A stretch of 64,000 bases of DNA from Promethearchaeota archaeon. GTDB taxonomy: Archaea; Asgardarchaeota; Lokiarchaeia; Sigyniarchaeales; SOKP01. How positions within the stretch are numbered: position 1 is the first letter of the stretch; each line of letters opens with the position of its first letter. The stretch covers positions 1-64,000 of the forward strand of contig JAUVXW010000024.1 of NCBI GenBank assembly GCA_030603385.1, read 5' to 3'. Positions 55,316 to 64,000 of this stretch are shown in pieces. The position numbers and the translations under genes are program-made. The notes beneath the pieces are model-generated. The model saw nothing but the letters and a program-made list of their open reading frames with translations. It was not told the origin of the DNA and searched no databases.

Positions 55316-56467
55316 ATGAGTTCAATTTGGGATACTAAGGCTGATGCTGTTCAAAAAGGAGATAAACTAAGAAATGTCTCTCCTTTGCATGATAAAACTA
55401 AAGTAGATGAAAACGGTTTCACCCACTATGTATTCAGTAAAAATTTATTCAATAATCCATGGTATATAATACCAGACAATGACTTAGGATTGTTTAAAGA
55501 CTTTTTAGATGGAGGATCACGGGCATATCCTTCTGATGGGAGCATTCCATGCGATGTCGTGGCAGGAGAAGCGCGAAGGATTATTAACAGAATAGTAGAA
55601 ATTTCAAATGAACCAAGCAACATTTATTATAAAGATGCATGTGTAACATTAAAGGATGGAAAATTTGAATTGGTTCGCGGGACTCTGAAATTATATTTAG
55701 GAAAATATACAACTAGAGATTGGAGAAGAAAACGCTTCACGGACGATATTGATTTCTGGTCCTTTCAGATCCATTTATTAGATCATGTGTTAAGGGAAAT
55801 GGGTTGGATTAAAAACAAAGAATCGGGAGAATGGGAAAAGAGTATAGGATGGATTAATCCAGATACGGGTGAAACTAGATATGAAGCGCTTTGTGCAGCA
55901 AATAATCTAAACCAACTACTCGATTTTGGTGCTGGAAGTTATCTAGAAGGAACAAAGCTTAGAGAGATTTTTAACAAAAAGTTAAAACGAGGACACGATG
56001 TTGACCTTAGTGATATAATCAATGTGGCATTATATAATGATGGTTCAATTGGTAGAAATAAAGATGAGTGGAATGAAGTATGGGTTTCTTTTGAAGCTGC
56101 AACTAATACTAGAAACACTAGAATTACTTCAAATATAATAAGTTTATGTCGGTATTCGTTAGGTATTGCTGATCATTTAGAAAGGCTTAGTATTGCTTTA
56201 TTCAACCATCATGAAAAAATTTTTGATAAAAAGGAGTATCCTGATGAAGCATTAAAGAGAATTTGTAGAAACTCAATCTATTGGTTGGAATATCTTGAAA
56301 AAGATGGTCCAGAAACAACCCGAAAGATGATACATGAGTTTTTACTTGAACAAATGGACGAAAAACCTATCCATGTAAAAAACTTGAGATCATTTGTTGA
56401 AAAAGTTTTAAGATTACTTAATTCTAAGTATGAATATCTCAAAATTGTATTTGAAGTTGAAAACTAA
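55316..56467 (+). CDS. Uncharacterised 383-residue protein, possibly nucleotidyltransferase-related
   Basis: The protein is soluble and complete, with even codon use. A segment WRRKRFTDDIDFWSFQ near residue 145 resembles the R-x-T-x-D-I-D-F/L active-site motif of AbiEii-like nucleotidyltransferases, but there is no clear Gly-Ser start of a beta-polymerase fold before it. The second half is helical (RITSNIISLCRYSLGIADHLE). The resemblance is weak and could be chance. No other domain is recognisable. The gene is divergent from the zinc-ribbon gene and convergent with 56526-56786. Confidence 0.55.
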   Translation: MSSIWDTKADAVQKGDKLRNVSPLHDKTKVDENGFTHYVFSKNLFNNPWYIIPDNDLGLFKDFLDGGSRAYPSDGSIPCDVVAGEARRIINRIVEISNEPSNIYYKDACVTLKDGKFELVRGTLKLYLGKYTTRDWRRKRFTDDIDFWSFQIHLLDHVLREMGWIKNKESGEWEKSIGWINPDTGETRYEALCAANNLNQLLDFGAGSYLEGTKLREIFNKKLKRGHDVDLSDIINVALYNDGSIGRNKDEWNEVWVSFEAATNTRNTRITSNIISLCRYSLGIADHLERLSIALFNHHEKIFDKKEYPDEALKRICRNSIYWLEYLEKDGPETTRKMIHEFLLEQMDEKPIHVKNLRSFVEKVLRLLNSKYEYLKIVFEVEN

Positions 56468-56489
56468 AATGGAATTTTTAATAAAAATC

Positions 56490-56511
56490 ATCGTGAAAGA
56501 TGCGTTTCACG
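56490..56511. terminator. Hairpin between convergent genes
   Basis: TCGTGAAA and TTTCACGA form an 8-bp perfect stem around a six-base loop; with one mismatch three further pairs (ATC/GAT) extend it. It sits in the ~58-base gap between two convergent genes and could end both transcripts. T-runs are short, so an RNA-structure role is also possible. Confidence 0.45.
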
Positions 56512-56525
56512 AAGATTCACATAAT

Positions 56526-56786
56526 TCACTCTAAAGGTTCTACTTTCAGATAATCAACTGTAATTGTACTCTTTGTCTCAATTATATCTCCAGTTATCAA
56601 CACTTTTTTGTCTAGAAATTCGTGTAATTCAGGATCTTTTTCCCACATGTGAGTTTTTTTCCTAACTAGTATTTCTGACCATCTATTTTTGTAATCATCT
56701 ATTGGTTTAATAAAATATTGAGGTCCTTCCGATCGTGTCCCCTTTCCTTTTACTATCGCAAAAAGAATTCCTCTAATTTCATCCAT
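56526..56786 (-). CDS. Small protein of unknown function, 86 residues
   Basis: The protein has a beta-rich pattern: IRGILFAIVKGKGT, then PQYFIKPIDDYK, KVLITGDIIETKST, TVDYLKVEPLE. This looks like a small OB- or SH3-like barrel, but I do not recognise it. No Cys or metal motif. It directly follows the phosphofructokinase gene on the same strand (16-base gap), so co-transcription is likely. Whether it affects that enzyme is unknown. Confidence 0.6.
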   Translation of the reverse strand: MDEIRGILFAIVKGKGTRSEGPQYFIKPIDDYKNRWSEILVRKKTHMWEKDPELHEFLDKKVLITGDIIETKSTITVDYLKVEPLE

Positions 56787-56802
56787 AGTTTAATTTTACT
56801 AA

Positions 56803-57963
56803 TTACTTTTGTTTAGAAAGATATCTTATTTTTACGAGTAAATCGCGTAATTCCATTTTATCGTTATCAGGGGTAATATATTTCTTTTTAATACCTTCAG
56901 ATAATGGAATTGTTTTGATTTTATTCCCTTTAAGGGACACCATATTTCCAAATTTACCTTCTAAAACAAGTTTCATTGCTGCCAGACCAAATCTTAATCC
57001 TAAGATTCTATCAAATGAATTTGGTGTTCCGGCACGCATAGTATGGCCAAGTACTACGCTTCGACATTCAAAATCTACCCCATTGTTCAGAAACTCTTGT
57101 TTTAAGTCATCTCTTAGGTTCATTTCATCAACAATTATTTGAGACATATTTAGTTTTACCAATAAAGGATTCCCAAAGGTATCTTTAGGTAATTTATCGA
57201 TTGTTTCTTTTGAAATAGTTTTAAAGTCTCTATTTAAAGATTCTAGATTTGGGTATGCTCCTTCTGAGGTAGCAATTATATGATATTTATAACCAGCATT
57301 AACTCTTTTTTTCAAGACCTCAATCACATCCTTTTCCAAATCAAACGGAGTCTCAGGGATTAAAATAATATCTGCTCCAGCAGAAATCCCACTGTACATT
57401 GTTAAAAATCCAGCATCTCTTCCCATGACCTCAACCACAAATACTCTCTGATGTGAACGGGCTGTTGTCGTTAGATTATCCATTGCGTTAGAGGCTAATT
57501 GTGTTGCACTCCAGAACCCAAAGGTATAATGTGTTCCAGCAATATCATTATCGATCGTTTTTGGGCACCCTACTACTTTAGCATTAGCAAATTTAAACAT
57601 ATTATCAGCTACACCTAGGGTATCGTCGCCCCCTATTGCGATTAATGCATCTATTCCTAATTCTTCAAATTTTTTAGCCAATTCTTTTGCTTTTTCTTCT
57701 TTTGAACTTACCCCTTTAAATGGGTTAGTTCTGCTCGTATATAGAATAGTCCCTCCAACAGTATGTAGGTCATCATGTTCAGAAATGTCAAGAGGTATTG
57801 TTTGGTTTTCCAAAAAACCTTTCCACCCTTTAAGGATTCCAACACATTCAACCCCAGCATCATAAGCTTTAAGCATAATACCATAGAGTACAGAATTCAA
57901 ACCAGGACAGTCACCACCCCCTGTAAGAATACCAATCTTTTTAATTTGATTTCCCATAAACAT
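56803..57963 (-). CDS. pfkA: 6-phosphofructokinase with PPi-type active-site residues
   Basis: The 386-residue protein is a PfkA-family enzyme with GGGDCPGLNSVLYG near residue 15, GGDDTLG near 111, PKTIDNDIAGT near 130 and MGRDAGFLTMYSG. The Asp in GGDD and the Lys in PKTIDND are the pair typical of PPi-dependent enzymes (ATP enzymes have GGDG and PGTIDND). I infer PPi as phosphate donor, reversible between glycolysis and gluconeogenesis. The start is ATG 57963, but an ATG two codons later is equally good. Confidence 0.9.
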   Translation of the reverse strand: MFMGNQIKKIGILTGGGDCPGLNSVLYGIMLKAYDAGVECVGILKGWKGFLENQTIPLDISEHDDLHTVGGTILYTSRTNPFKGVSSKEEKAKELAKKFEELGIDALIAIGGDDTLGVADNMFKFANAKVVGCPKTIDNDIAGTHYTFGFWSATQLASNAMDNLTTTARSHQRVFVVEVMGRDAGFLTMYSGISAGADIILIPETPFDLEKDVIEVLKKRVNAGYKYHIIATSEGAYPNLESLNRDFKTISKETIDKLPKDTFGNPLLVKLNMSQIIVDEMNLRDDLKQEFLNNGVDFECRSVVLGHTMRAGTPNSFDRILGLRFGLAAMKLVLEGKFGNMVSLKGNKIKTIPLSEGIKKKYITPDNDKMELRDLLVKIRYLSKQK

Positions 57964-58028
57964 TCACAATATTGAGAATTTGATTTTATTTTGATAATTA
58001 ACAATTATAATAAGGTCATATTTTATTT

Positions 58029-58598
58029 TTATTCTGACTTTTCTGTTCCAAGTTTTTCAAATTTATATTTCGACTTATTTTGTGGGATAATATAACTCCC
58101 TCCTTGAGGATCAGTCAATATCAATGTAAACTTATAATTTCCTTCTAATGCTTTCTTTAAATTATTTAAAATGTCATCAATTTCATCCAATTCTGGATCG
58201 TTATTTTCAAGACTTCTTCTATATATTGAAACAGCACTTTCAAATCTGTATAATATACCTTCTACATTAGTGTAATAAAAATCTGCTCTTGGTCCCGGTT
58301 CTACTTTTAATTCAAGTTCAGGAATTTCTAGCTTTCCCAGTGGCGAACGATAAATTTTTGATCTAAGATCCTCCTCATTTGTCACTTTCAAAGTCATAAT
58401 CCCTGGATCCATATTTGTTGTTAAGGGAATTATATCATTTTTATGAAAATTGCAATTTCCACATTCGAATTTTAATATGAGCATTTTATCTCCATCGGGT
58501 AGATCATATATGCTCTTAATAATATCAATAGTACCTATCTCACACGAAGGGCATTTAAATGAATATATAATTTCGCTATTTCTTTTCTCACTAGACAT
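58029..58598 (-). CDS. ZPR1-type zinc-finger protein
   Basis: The 189-residue protein has one ZPR1-type unit. A C4 zinc finger starts CPSCEIG (near residue 16) with CGNCNFH (~47), followed by a beta domain with DLRSKIYRSPLG, LELKVEPG and GILYRFESAV. In eukaryotes ZPR1 has two such units and helps fold elongation factor eEF1A. Archaeal proteins have one. The neighbours do not help. Length and motifs are normal for the archaeal form. Confidence 0.87.
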   Translation of the reverse strand: MSSEKRNSEIIYSFKCPSCEIGTIDIIKSIYDLPDGDKMLILKFECGNCNFHKNDIIPLTTNMDPGIMTLKVTNEEDLRSKIYRSPLGKLEIPELELKVEPGPRADFYYTNVEGILYRFESAVSIYRRSLENNDPELDEIDDILNNLKKALEGNYKFTLILTDPQGGSYIIPQNKSKYKFEKLGTEKSE

Positions 58599-58833
58599 AA
58601 GAATAATTTTAAATCAGCTTAAAATTAATCTGGTTTTATTTTAAAGTTTCTCTAAATTAATTCAAAATAATGATATTTAGAAAATAAACTATTTATTAGA
58701 ACTTTTTTTTAGATATAATAATCATAATTAAAAACTCTATATTATTGTTTAATATTGCAATTATTGGAGAAAAATCAAAAGAACTTTTAATCATATATAT
58801 TAGAAGAAATAAATAATAAAAAGATGGAGTAAG

Positions 58834-59412
58834 TTGTCTGAAGAACAAAAAATTGTAGAAATATCAATGCACTGTCGAGGAGGTCAAACATGCATAACTG
58901 CAAGTCAATTGTTAACTGAAATGGCATTTGAGGAAGGTTTTAAGGACACTATAGCAATTCCTATAATTGGTGCTGAGCGAAGAGGTGCTCCCATACAAGC
59001 ATTTGCAAAAATTTCGAAAAGCAAATCAATTAAAACATATGATAGTGTAGTAAATCCAGATTATATCTTATTGTTTGATACTTCATTGCTGGATATACCA
59101 AAAATAAAAGAAACAATAAAGGAGGGTACAACTTTAATTGTAAATAGTCCAGAATCTATTGATACTACTGACCTTCCTAAAAACATAAAAATTTTTATAG
59201 TTGATGCTACAGGAATTTGTATACAAAGAAACTTTATGCATTCTAGTGGTCCTATTCTGAATATCCCTATGTTAGGTGCATTTGGAAAAGTTACAGGATA
59301 TTATGATCTTAATATTATGGAGAAAGTTATTAAAAAAGAATTCGGAGAGGGGAGATTGGAAAAAAACATGAGGGTCGCTAAAGATGCTTTTGAAACGGTA
59401 AGGGAGGTTTAA
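58834..59412 (+). CDS. porC: Pyruvate:ferredoxin oxidoreductase, gamma subunit
   Basis: The 192-residue protein has the POR-gamma core: [21 protein letters not shown] with GxGGQG-like start, [14 protein letters not shown], then [11 protein letters not shown] and a C-terminal dimer helix. It opens a porCDAB operon; the delta gene begins 2 bases after its stop. The start is a TTG with GGAG five bases upstream. Por oxidises pyruvate or another 2-oxoacid to acyl-CoA with ferredoxin. It matches the ferredoxin-linked Hdr chemistry at the other end of the window. Confidence 0.93.
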   Translation: MSEEQKIVEISMHCRGGQTCITASQLLTEMAFEEGFKDTIAIPIIGAERRGAPIQAFAKISKSKSIKTYDSVVNPDYILLFDTSLLDIPKIKETIKEGTTLIVNSPESIDTTDLPKNIKIFIVDATGICIQRNFMHSSGPILNIPMLGAFGKVTGYYDLNIMEKVIKKEFGEGRLEKNMRVAKDAFETVREV

Positions 59413-59413
59413 T

Positions 59414-59761
59414 ATGTCAAAATCTAAAAAGTGGAAAAAAATCAATAAATCCGTAAAAGAACGCCCTAAAGTTCAAGAATATAAAAATTGGGAAGAACTA
59501 CCACCTATTCCTATATCATTGCCAATCGATGGAAGTAGTGGTACAACAGGTGATTGGAGAACATTTAGACCTATTATCAAGGAAGGATGTAATCAATGTG
59601 GTATATGTTGGATGTATTGCCCAGAGGGGGTAATTAAGAGGAAGGAAGATGGTTCTTTTGAGATAGACTTAAATTATTGTAAAGGCTGTGGCATTTGTGC
59701 AAAAGAGTGCCCTTCAGATATTATAGAAATGGTAAGAGAGAGTGATATAGAAGATGGTTGA
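59414..59761 (+). CDS. porD: Pyruvate:ferredoxin oxidoreductase, delta (ferredoxin) subunit
   Basis: The 115-residue protein has two [4Fe-4S] motifs, [14 protein letters not shown] (near residue 60) and [14 protein letters not shown] (~93), after a ~50-residue N-terminal arm rich in Lys and Pro. It carries electrons out of the Por complex to ferredoxin. It overlaps the porA start by 8 bases. All eight cysteines are present. Confidence 0.95.
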   Translation: MSKSKKWKKINKSVKERPKVQEYKNWEELPPIPISLPIDGSSGTTGDWRTFRPIIKEGCNQCGICWMYCPEGVIKRKEDGSFEIDLNYCKGCGICAKECPSDIIEMVRESDIEDG

Positions 59762-61010
59762 AGCTCAAAAAGACTTTATACAAGAAAAAGAAACAAAAAT
59801 AATTAAAGGGAATGTAGCAGTTGCGTATGCTGCAAAATCAGCCCGAGTGCAGGTAATCGGCGCATATCCAATAACACCACAAACAACAGTCGTTGAAAAA
59901 TTATCGGAATTTGCAGATAATGGAGAGATGCCAGGAACACAATATATTAAAGTAGAATCAGAACATAGTGCTTTTGCTGCGGTAGTTGGTGCTAGTAAAG
60001 CTGGAACGAGAACCTTTACCGCTACTGCAGGTCAGGGAATTTTTTATGCTCATGAAATGATTCATTGGGCTGCGGGTGCCAGACTTCCAATTGTTGTTGC
60101 CATTGCTTCTCGCGGTCCTGCTCCCCCATGGAATATTTGGGCTGATTTCACTGATGTGTTAAGCCAAAGAGACACAGGGTGGATGTCTTCTTTCTGTGCT
60201 TCTCATCAAGAAATATACGATGAAATTTTAATGTCGTATAAGGTTTGTGAAGATCACGAAGTTTTACTTCCAAAATTTGTCGCTTATGGTGGTTTTATCC
60301 TATCTCACACCTCAAAACCAGTGATAATCGAAGATCAAGAACTTGTAGATAGATTTTTACCTTCTTTACCAGGTGAAGAAGGGTGGCCACATATATGGAT
60401 GGATCCTAAAAGACCGATGATGTTTGGAAATCTTATAATGCCATCGGGATTTTATTATGAATTTAGAATGAAAATTCATGATGCTTTCATTCAAGTAAAA
60501 GAAAAAATTAAAAGTGTTGCTAAAGAGTTCGAACAAATGTTTGGGAGAAGTTACGGAAATGGTTTAATTCAAGAATACGAAATGGACGATGCTAAAGTCG
60601 GTGTTGTAATATATGGTGATTTAGCACTACAGATGGAACAAGCTGTTGATGATTTAAGGGAAGAAGGATATAAAGTAGGCATGATAAAATTAAGATATTT
60701 TCGACCATTTCCCGTGGAAGACATCATAAACTCCGTCAAAAAAGTCGATACTATAGGAGTTATTGATAGAGCAACGGCATTCGGATCACAAACTGGAGGA
60801 CCAGTCAGTTGTGAAGTTAAATCTGCGCTACATGAAATAAAAGATGCGCCAAATGTTCTACCTATTATTAATGGTTTAGGTGGAAGAGAAGTCTCTCTTG
60901 AACAGCAAAAAAAGCAATTAAAAATATTAGTTAAACTGAATGAAACTGGAGAGTTGCCAAAAGATATTATTCATGGAACTCTTTGGGATGGATTATTGGA
61001 GGTTGAATGA
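59754..61010 (+). CDS. porA: Pyruvate:ferredoxin oxidoreductase, alpha subunit
   Basis: The 418-residue protein has domain I/II of Por, with [16 protein letters not shown] near residue 38, [17 protein letters not shown] near 65 and [20 protein letters not shown] second half has [18 protein letters not shown]. The subunit binds thiamine diphosphate together with the beta subunit. It is a little longer than the common ~395 residues. Whether the natural substrate is pyruvate rather than another 2-oxoacid is not settled by the sequence. Confidence 0.95.
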   Translation: MVEAQKDFIQEKETKIIKGNVAVAYAAKSARVQVIGAYPITPQTTVVEKLSEFADNGEMPGTQYIKVESEHSAFAAVVGASKAGTRTFTATAGQGIFYAHEMIHWAAGARLPIVVAIASRGPAPPWNIWADFTDVLSQRDTGWMSSFCASHQEIYDEILMSYKVCEDHEVLLPKFVAYGGFILSHTSKPVIIEDQELVDRFLPSLPGEEGWPHIWMDPKRPMMFGNLIMPSGFYYEFRMKIHDAFIQVKEKIKSVAKEFEQMFGRSYGNGLIQEYEMDDAKVGVVIYGDLALQMEQAVDDLREEGYKVGMIKLRYFRPFPVEDIINSVKKVDTIGVIDRATAFGSQTGGPVSCEVKSALHEIKDAPNVLPIINGLGGREVSLEQQKKQLKILVKLNETGELPKDIIHGTLWDGLLEVE

Positions 61011-61013
61011 ATA

Positions 61014-61955
61014 ATGGTTAAATTAAAAGAAGCCTTAGATTCATGTCAAGAAGAATTCTTCCTTCCAGGAAATTCTTGTTGTGCTGGTTGTGGGCTTGAG
61101 ATAGCACTTAGGTGGGCAATAAAAGCATTAGGTCCTAATACAGCACTAGTAACACCTGCTTCGTGTTTAAATGTTGTGATTGGATTATGGCCCAAGACAG
61201 CACCTAATTTTCCCTTTACTAATATGGCATTTGCCGCAGCAGCCGCAGCTGCTACTGGTATGGAAGCTGCTTTTAAAGCTAAGGCATATAGATTTCCTAA
61301 TAAAGGATGGGATAATATAACATCATTGGTATTTGCAGGTGATGGAGGAACTGCTGATATTGGAATTCAAGGTTTAAGTGGCGCGGCGGAAAGGAATTCA
61401 AATATACTTTATGTGTGTTATGACAATGAAGCTTACATGAACACGGGGATCCAACGTTCTTCTAGTACACCCCATGGAGCGTTCACTACTACAACAACAA
61501 AAGGGAAAGAAAGATATAAGAAAAATCTTCCAGGAATATTAGCCGCACATGAAATACCTTATGTTGCAACATGTAGTATTAGTGAACCTCTTGATCTTTA
61601 TGATAAATTTAAAAAGGCTAAATCAATTAAGGGTTGTAAGTATATCCATATTTTAGCTCCTTGCCCTCCTGGTTGGGGTTATCAAAGTGAAGAATCAATA
61701 GAAGTGGCACGTTTAGCTGTAAAAACGGGCTCCTGGATCTTATATGAAGTTGAAAATGGTATCATGACACTATCTAAGAAAAGCAAATCATTATTGGATT
61801 CTTCAAAAAGAGCTCCATTAGTAGATTATCTTTCGAAACAAAAACGATTCTCACAAATATCTGAAAAAGATCTAATAGAGCTTCAAGAACACATAAAGCA
61901 TAATTGGGAACGAATTAATGTTGAATTAAGTTGCCAAGAACAATACCCAAAATAA
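61014..61955 (+). CDS. porB: Pyruvate:ferredoxin oxidoreductase, beta subunit
   Basis: The 313-residue protein has the thiamine-diphosphate motif GDGGTADIGIQGLSGAAERN and YDNEAYMNTG. A CCAGCGLEIALRWA segment near residue 23 carries Cys ligands, and more Cys lie downstream. This is the catalytic partner of porA, ending the porCDAB operon. Its start lies 3 bases after the porA stop. Ligands of the cluster typical for Por-beta are in view. Confidence 0.95.
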   Translation: MVKLKEALDSCQEEFFLPGNSCCAGCGLEIALRWAIKALGPNTALVTPASCLNVVIGLWPKTAPNFPFTNMAFAAAAAAATGMEAAFKAKAYRFPNKGWDNITSLVFAGDGGTADIGIQGLSGAAERNSNILYVCYDNEAYMNTGIQRSSSTPHGAFTTTTTKGKERYKKNLPGILAAHEIPYVATCSISEPLDLYDKFKKAKSIKGCKYIHILAPCPPGWGYQSEESIEVARLAVKTGSWILYEVENGIMTLSKKSKSLLDSSKRAPLVDYLSKQKRFSQISEKDLIELQEHIKHNWERINVELSCQEQYPK

Positions 61956-61985
61956 TCTTTAAATTTATTCAATACTCTTTTTGTA

Positions 61986-63134
61986 TTATCGTCGTTCATT
62001 AGATCTAACCTTTTCTTTAAGCAACGGTTTTGGGATATCTATGGTTCCATTGATAAACTCTTCTGTTAAGCGATATGCCTGATCATCAGTATATTGGATT
62101 GGAGGATGTTTTGTAAAGTATGCAGAAGGGGAATATAGAACACCTCCTTCATTTCTATCAAGGGCTAATTTACAACATCTTATGGCATCTATTACAATAC
62201 CTGCAGAATTTGGTGAATCCTCAACTGAAAGGCGTAGTTCGAGGTTAATGGGAATATCTCCAAAAATATTACCTTCCATTCGGATGAAACAGATTTTATT
62301 ATCTTTTTGCCAAGGAACCCAATCGCTTGGTCCTATATGAATATTTTCATAACTTAAACGATCTGCTGTTTGTGATTGAACAGCCTCAGTTTTAGATACT
62401 TTTTTAGAGATTAATCTACTTCTATCAAGCATATTAAGAAAGTCTGTATTTCCTCCTGTATTGAGTTGATATGTTCGCATTAGTTTTACTCCTCTATTTT
62501 TGAAAAGATTAGTCAAAACTCGATGAATTATAGTAGCTCCAATCTGAGATTTGATATCATCTCCAATTATTGGGATTCCTTTCTTTTTGAATTTGATGCT
62601 CCACTTAGGATCACTAGCAATGAAGACAGGAATACAATTTATAAAACCAACTTCTGCTTCTAAAGCACATTCAGCATAAAATTTTGCAGCTTTTTCAGAA
62701 CCAACTGGTAAATAATTTATAACAATATCCACCTTAGAATTTTTAAGTTCTTGAACTATTTCTTTCTTTGTTGATTCTTTTTGAGTAGATAAAACGAAAG
62801 CATACTTTTCATCATAATTTTTCATATGTTCAACATAGCTATCTAATTTTCTTCCCATTTTGACAATAACGTTGGTATTTGGAATTTCTGCAAAAAATAT
62901 CTTAGTACAATTTGGTAGTTGAAAAATGGCTTCTGCAACATCCTTTCCCACTTTTCTTTGATCTATATCAAATGCAGCAACAACCTCAATATCTCCTGGC
63001 TTATAATTCCCAATATCCCAATGCATCAAACCAATGCAATTGTCTTGATTTTTACTTTTATAATATTCTATCCCCTGAATTAATGAACAAGCACAATTAC
63101 CAATTCCAGCAATTGCAATTTTAATTTTACTCAA
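61986..63134 (-). CDS. ino1: Myo-inositol-1-phosphate synthase
   Basis: The 382-residue protein begins with an NAD site AIAGIGNCACSLIQGIEYY (residues 8-26). It carries the family blocks VVAAFDIDQRKVGKDV, NYLPVGSEKAAKFYA, GDDIKSQIGATIIH and LNTGGNTDFLNM. It makes inositol-1-phosphate from glucose-6-phosphate. The next gene upstream on the same strand (63470-64000) is a cytidylyltransferase-like gene that would use this product. Together they point to CDP-inositol and inositol ether lipids. Confidence 0.94.
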   Translation of the reverse strand: MSKIKIAIAGIGNCACSLIQGIEYYKSKNQDNCIGLMHWDIGNYKPGDIEVVAAFDIDQRKVGKDVAEAIFQLPNCTKIFFAEIPNTNVIVKMGRKLDSYVEHMKNYDEKYAFVLSTQKESTKKEIVQELKNSKVDIVINYLPVGSEKAAKFYAECALEAEVGFINCIPVFIASDPKWSIKFKKKGIPIIGDDIKSQIGATIIHRVLTNLFKNRGVKLMRTYQLNTGGNTDFLNMLDRSRLISKKVSKTEAVQSQTADRLSYENIHIGPSDWVPWQKDNKICFIRMEGNIFGDIPINLELRLSVEDSPNSAGIVIDAIRCCKLALDRNEGGVLYSPSAYFTKHPPIQYTDDQAYRLTEEFINGTIDIPKPLLKEKVRSNERR

Positions 63135-63156
63135 TCAAACATACCTCCTTTAATTT

Positions 63157-63468
63157 TTATGTTATATTGCTTATATTCGAATTATTTGCTTTTTTCATAT
63201 GCCTTATTGCTTGAATAGAATAAGTTATACTCGTGATGATTGCGTGAATACAAATTGAAAAAATAACAAATTTAAATTGACCAAAAATACCAAAAATTAA
63301 GATATGAAGGGTATAGATATTTCTTTCTAAAATCGAAACACCACATAATTTTTTCAAATAAAAAGGTTGATCTTTAATAAAAAATGGATTATTTGGTAAA
63401 ATAATAATGCCAATTAAATTAACGAAATGTTGATTTTCTAATTTGCTTTGTATGTTATCTTGTCTCAT
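63157..63468 (-). CDS. Short ORF with C-terminal hydrophobic segments
   Basis: The frame starts at ATG 63468, one base after the stop of the cytidylyltransferase-like gene, and encodes about 103 residues. A KKLCGVSILERNIYTL segment faintly recalls the nucleotidyltransferase start, and a hydrophobic C-terminal region (FGIFGQFKFVIFSICIHAIITS) could be one or two membrane helices. The similarity is too weak to name it. It may be a remnant of an inositol-phosphate transferase fusion or an independent small membrane protein. Confidence 0.45.
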   Translation of the reverse strand: MRQDNIQSKLENQHFVNLIGIIILPNNPFFIKDQPFYLKKLCGVSILERNIYTLHILIFGIFGQFKFVIFSICIHAIITSITYSIQAIRHMKKANNSNISNIT

Positions 63469-63469
63469 T

Positions 63470-64000
63470 TTATTCTTCCCTTTTATTCTTTTTTCCTTTA
63501 TGTGAGATATGCTTTGGAGGGGATAAACCAAAAGGATGTAAATTAGAAGAATCATTAAAAAGCTCTTTTAGCTGATGATATATTGAAGAATTATCTATAT
63601 CTACCCAAAGGACATTTGGAAAGTCAAAATAACCCACATTAAGCCCTGATTCTATTGCTAAAAGGATAACATTAGTTACCCCAAACTTATATGTATCTAA
63701 TTCTATTTCATGACAAATGTTTTGAATTGCTTTTGTCCTTAATAAAAATGCTCCCATGTCCAATCGGTTATATTTAGATATCTCTTTACCAATATCGATA
63801 ATAAAAGAATTAAGTCCGTATATTTTAGTAGCATCTTCTAATTTATAAGGGTCTTTTAAATTTATGGGATCTGTAGCTAAACAAACGTCATATCCCTTAT
63901 AATTCATTACCAATTGAGAAAAAATGTTTTCTGAGAAAATGTGGTCTGCCATTGATAATAATGTATATTCAGAGGAGATTGCATTCAAACCTAAGGAAAG
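63470..64000 (-). CDS. Inositol-1-phosphate cytidylyltransferase-like protein, cut by window edge
   Basis: The frame is open up to the edge of the window. It shows the second half of a nucleotidyltransferase: LLSMADHIFSENIF with the metal-binding MADH motif, KYNRLDMGAFLLRTKAI, and a C-terminal FPNVLWVDIDNSSIYHQL. The segment EDATKIYGLNSFIIDIGKEI matches sugar/inositol-phosphate transferases. The adjacent inositol-phosphate synthase gene supports CTP:inositol-1-phosphate as substrate. The N-terminal part with the signature loop lies outside. Confidence 0.75.
   Translation of the reverse strand, partial: LSLGLNAISSEYTLLSMADHIFSENIFSQLVMNYKGYDVCLATDPINLKDPYKLEDATKIYGLNSFIIDIGKEISKYNRLDMGAFLLRTKAIQNICHEIELDTYKFGVTNVILLAIESGLNVGYFDFPNVLWVDIDNSSIYHQLKELFNDSSNLHPFGLSPPKHISHKGKKNKREE

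Overview
The window is about 30-35% G+C by eye, AT-rich, and is best read as a fragment of an Asgard archaeon of the Lokiarchaeia type. The evidence is the combination of a eukaryote-like actin (lokiactin), a Ras-like small GTPase, a Roadblock/LC7 protein, SDS22-like leucine-rich repeats and a ZPR1-type zinc-finger protein with plain archaeal informational genes (Rpo6/RpoK, SRP54, aIF5A, Nob1, FEN1, Cdc48, Hef, HerA, TrmY). There is no phage, IS element or CRISPR array. Genes are short-spaced, many start at TTG or GTG, and gaps are very AT-rich.

Layout. 1-7851: an electron-bifurcation locus on the + strand. It holds the tail of one HdrA, an MvhD-like protein with a C-terminal extension, a 1005-aa double-FAD HdrA, a short MvhD, and three FlxB/FlxC/FlxA-like subunits, which suggests NAD(P)H-linked heterodisulfide-reductase-type bifurcation. 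7902-12535: an MFS transporter, an unknown helical protein, a DUF1254/DUF1214 pair encoded as two membrane-anchored proteins, a start-less small ORF and a zinc-ribbon protein. 12771-16871: lokiactin, an intergenic inverted repeat, a HEAT/LRR protein, a GNAT and a winged-helix protein. 16957-20694: rpoK, a tRNA-Val(CAC) with two introns, the Hef helicase-nuclease, and a Ras-like GTPase ending in a zinc ribbon. 20939-23691: a zinc-ribbon-repeat protein with a frameshift, a sugar-nucleotide decarboxylase interrupted by 31 nt, and a DUF1616-like protein.

23688-32920: TldE/TldD, small zinc ribbon, purB, purM-like, PfkB kinase, CPBP protease, phosphoesterase, Roadblock. 32963-37887: a dehydrogenase remnant, hydrolase, nadC, a NikR-like regulator without an AUG, a sugar isomerase-like and a class II aldolase gene, and dinB. 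37940-44422 (minus): a DapA-like/aminoglycoside-phosphotransferase-like fusion, AMMECR1, dihydroorotase, TrmY and SRP54. 44575-50354 (plus): aIF5A, NAD kinase, Nob1, FEN1, Cdc48 and a small protein apparently started at AUU. 50346-58598: HerA, a membrane protein, an FGGY kinase, unknowns, a phosphofructokinase with PPi-type residues, and ZPR1. 58834-61955: porCDAB. 61986-64000: inositol-phosphate synthase and an inositol-phosphate cytidylyltransferase-like gene, which point to inositol ether lipids.

Together the metabolic genes describe an anaerobe using ferredoxin and Fe-S flavoprotein chemistry (Por, Hdr/Flx), with modified glycolysis (PPi-PFK, glycerol kinase), purine and pyrimidine synthesis, and a eukaryote-like set of cytoskeletal and GTPase genes. 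The most interesting signals are the doubly interrupted tRNA-Val, the exactly 31-nt insertion in the decarboxylase gene, two genes with apparent non-canonical start codons, the pseudo-DapA/kinase fusion, and a G+C-rich mosaic around the actin gene. All calls are from reading the sequence; no database search was run.
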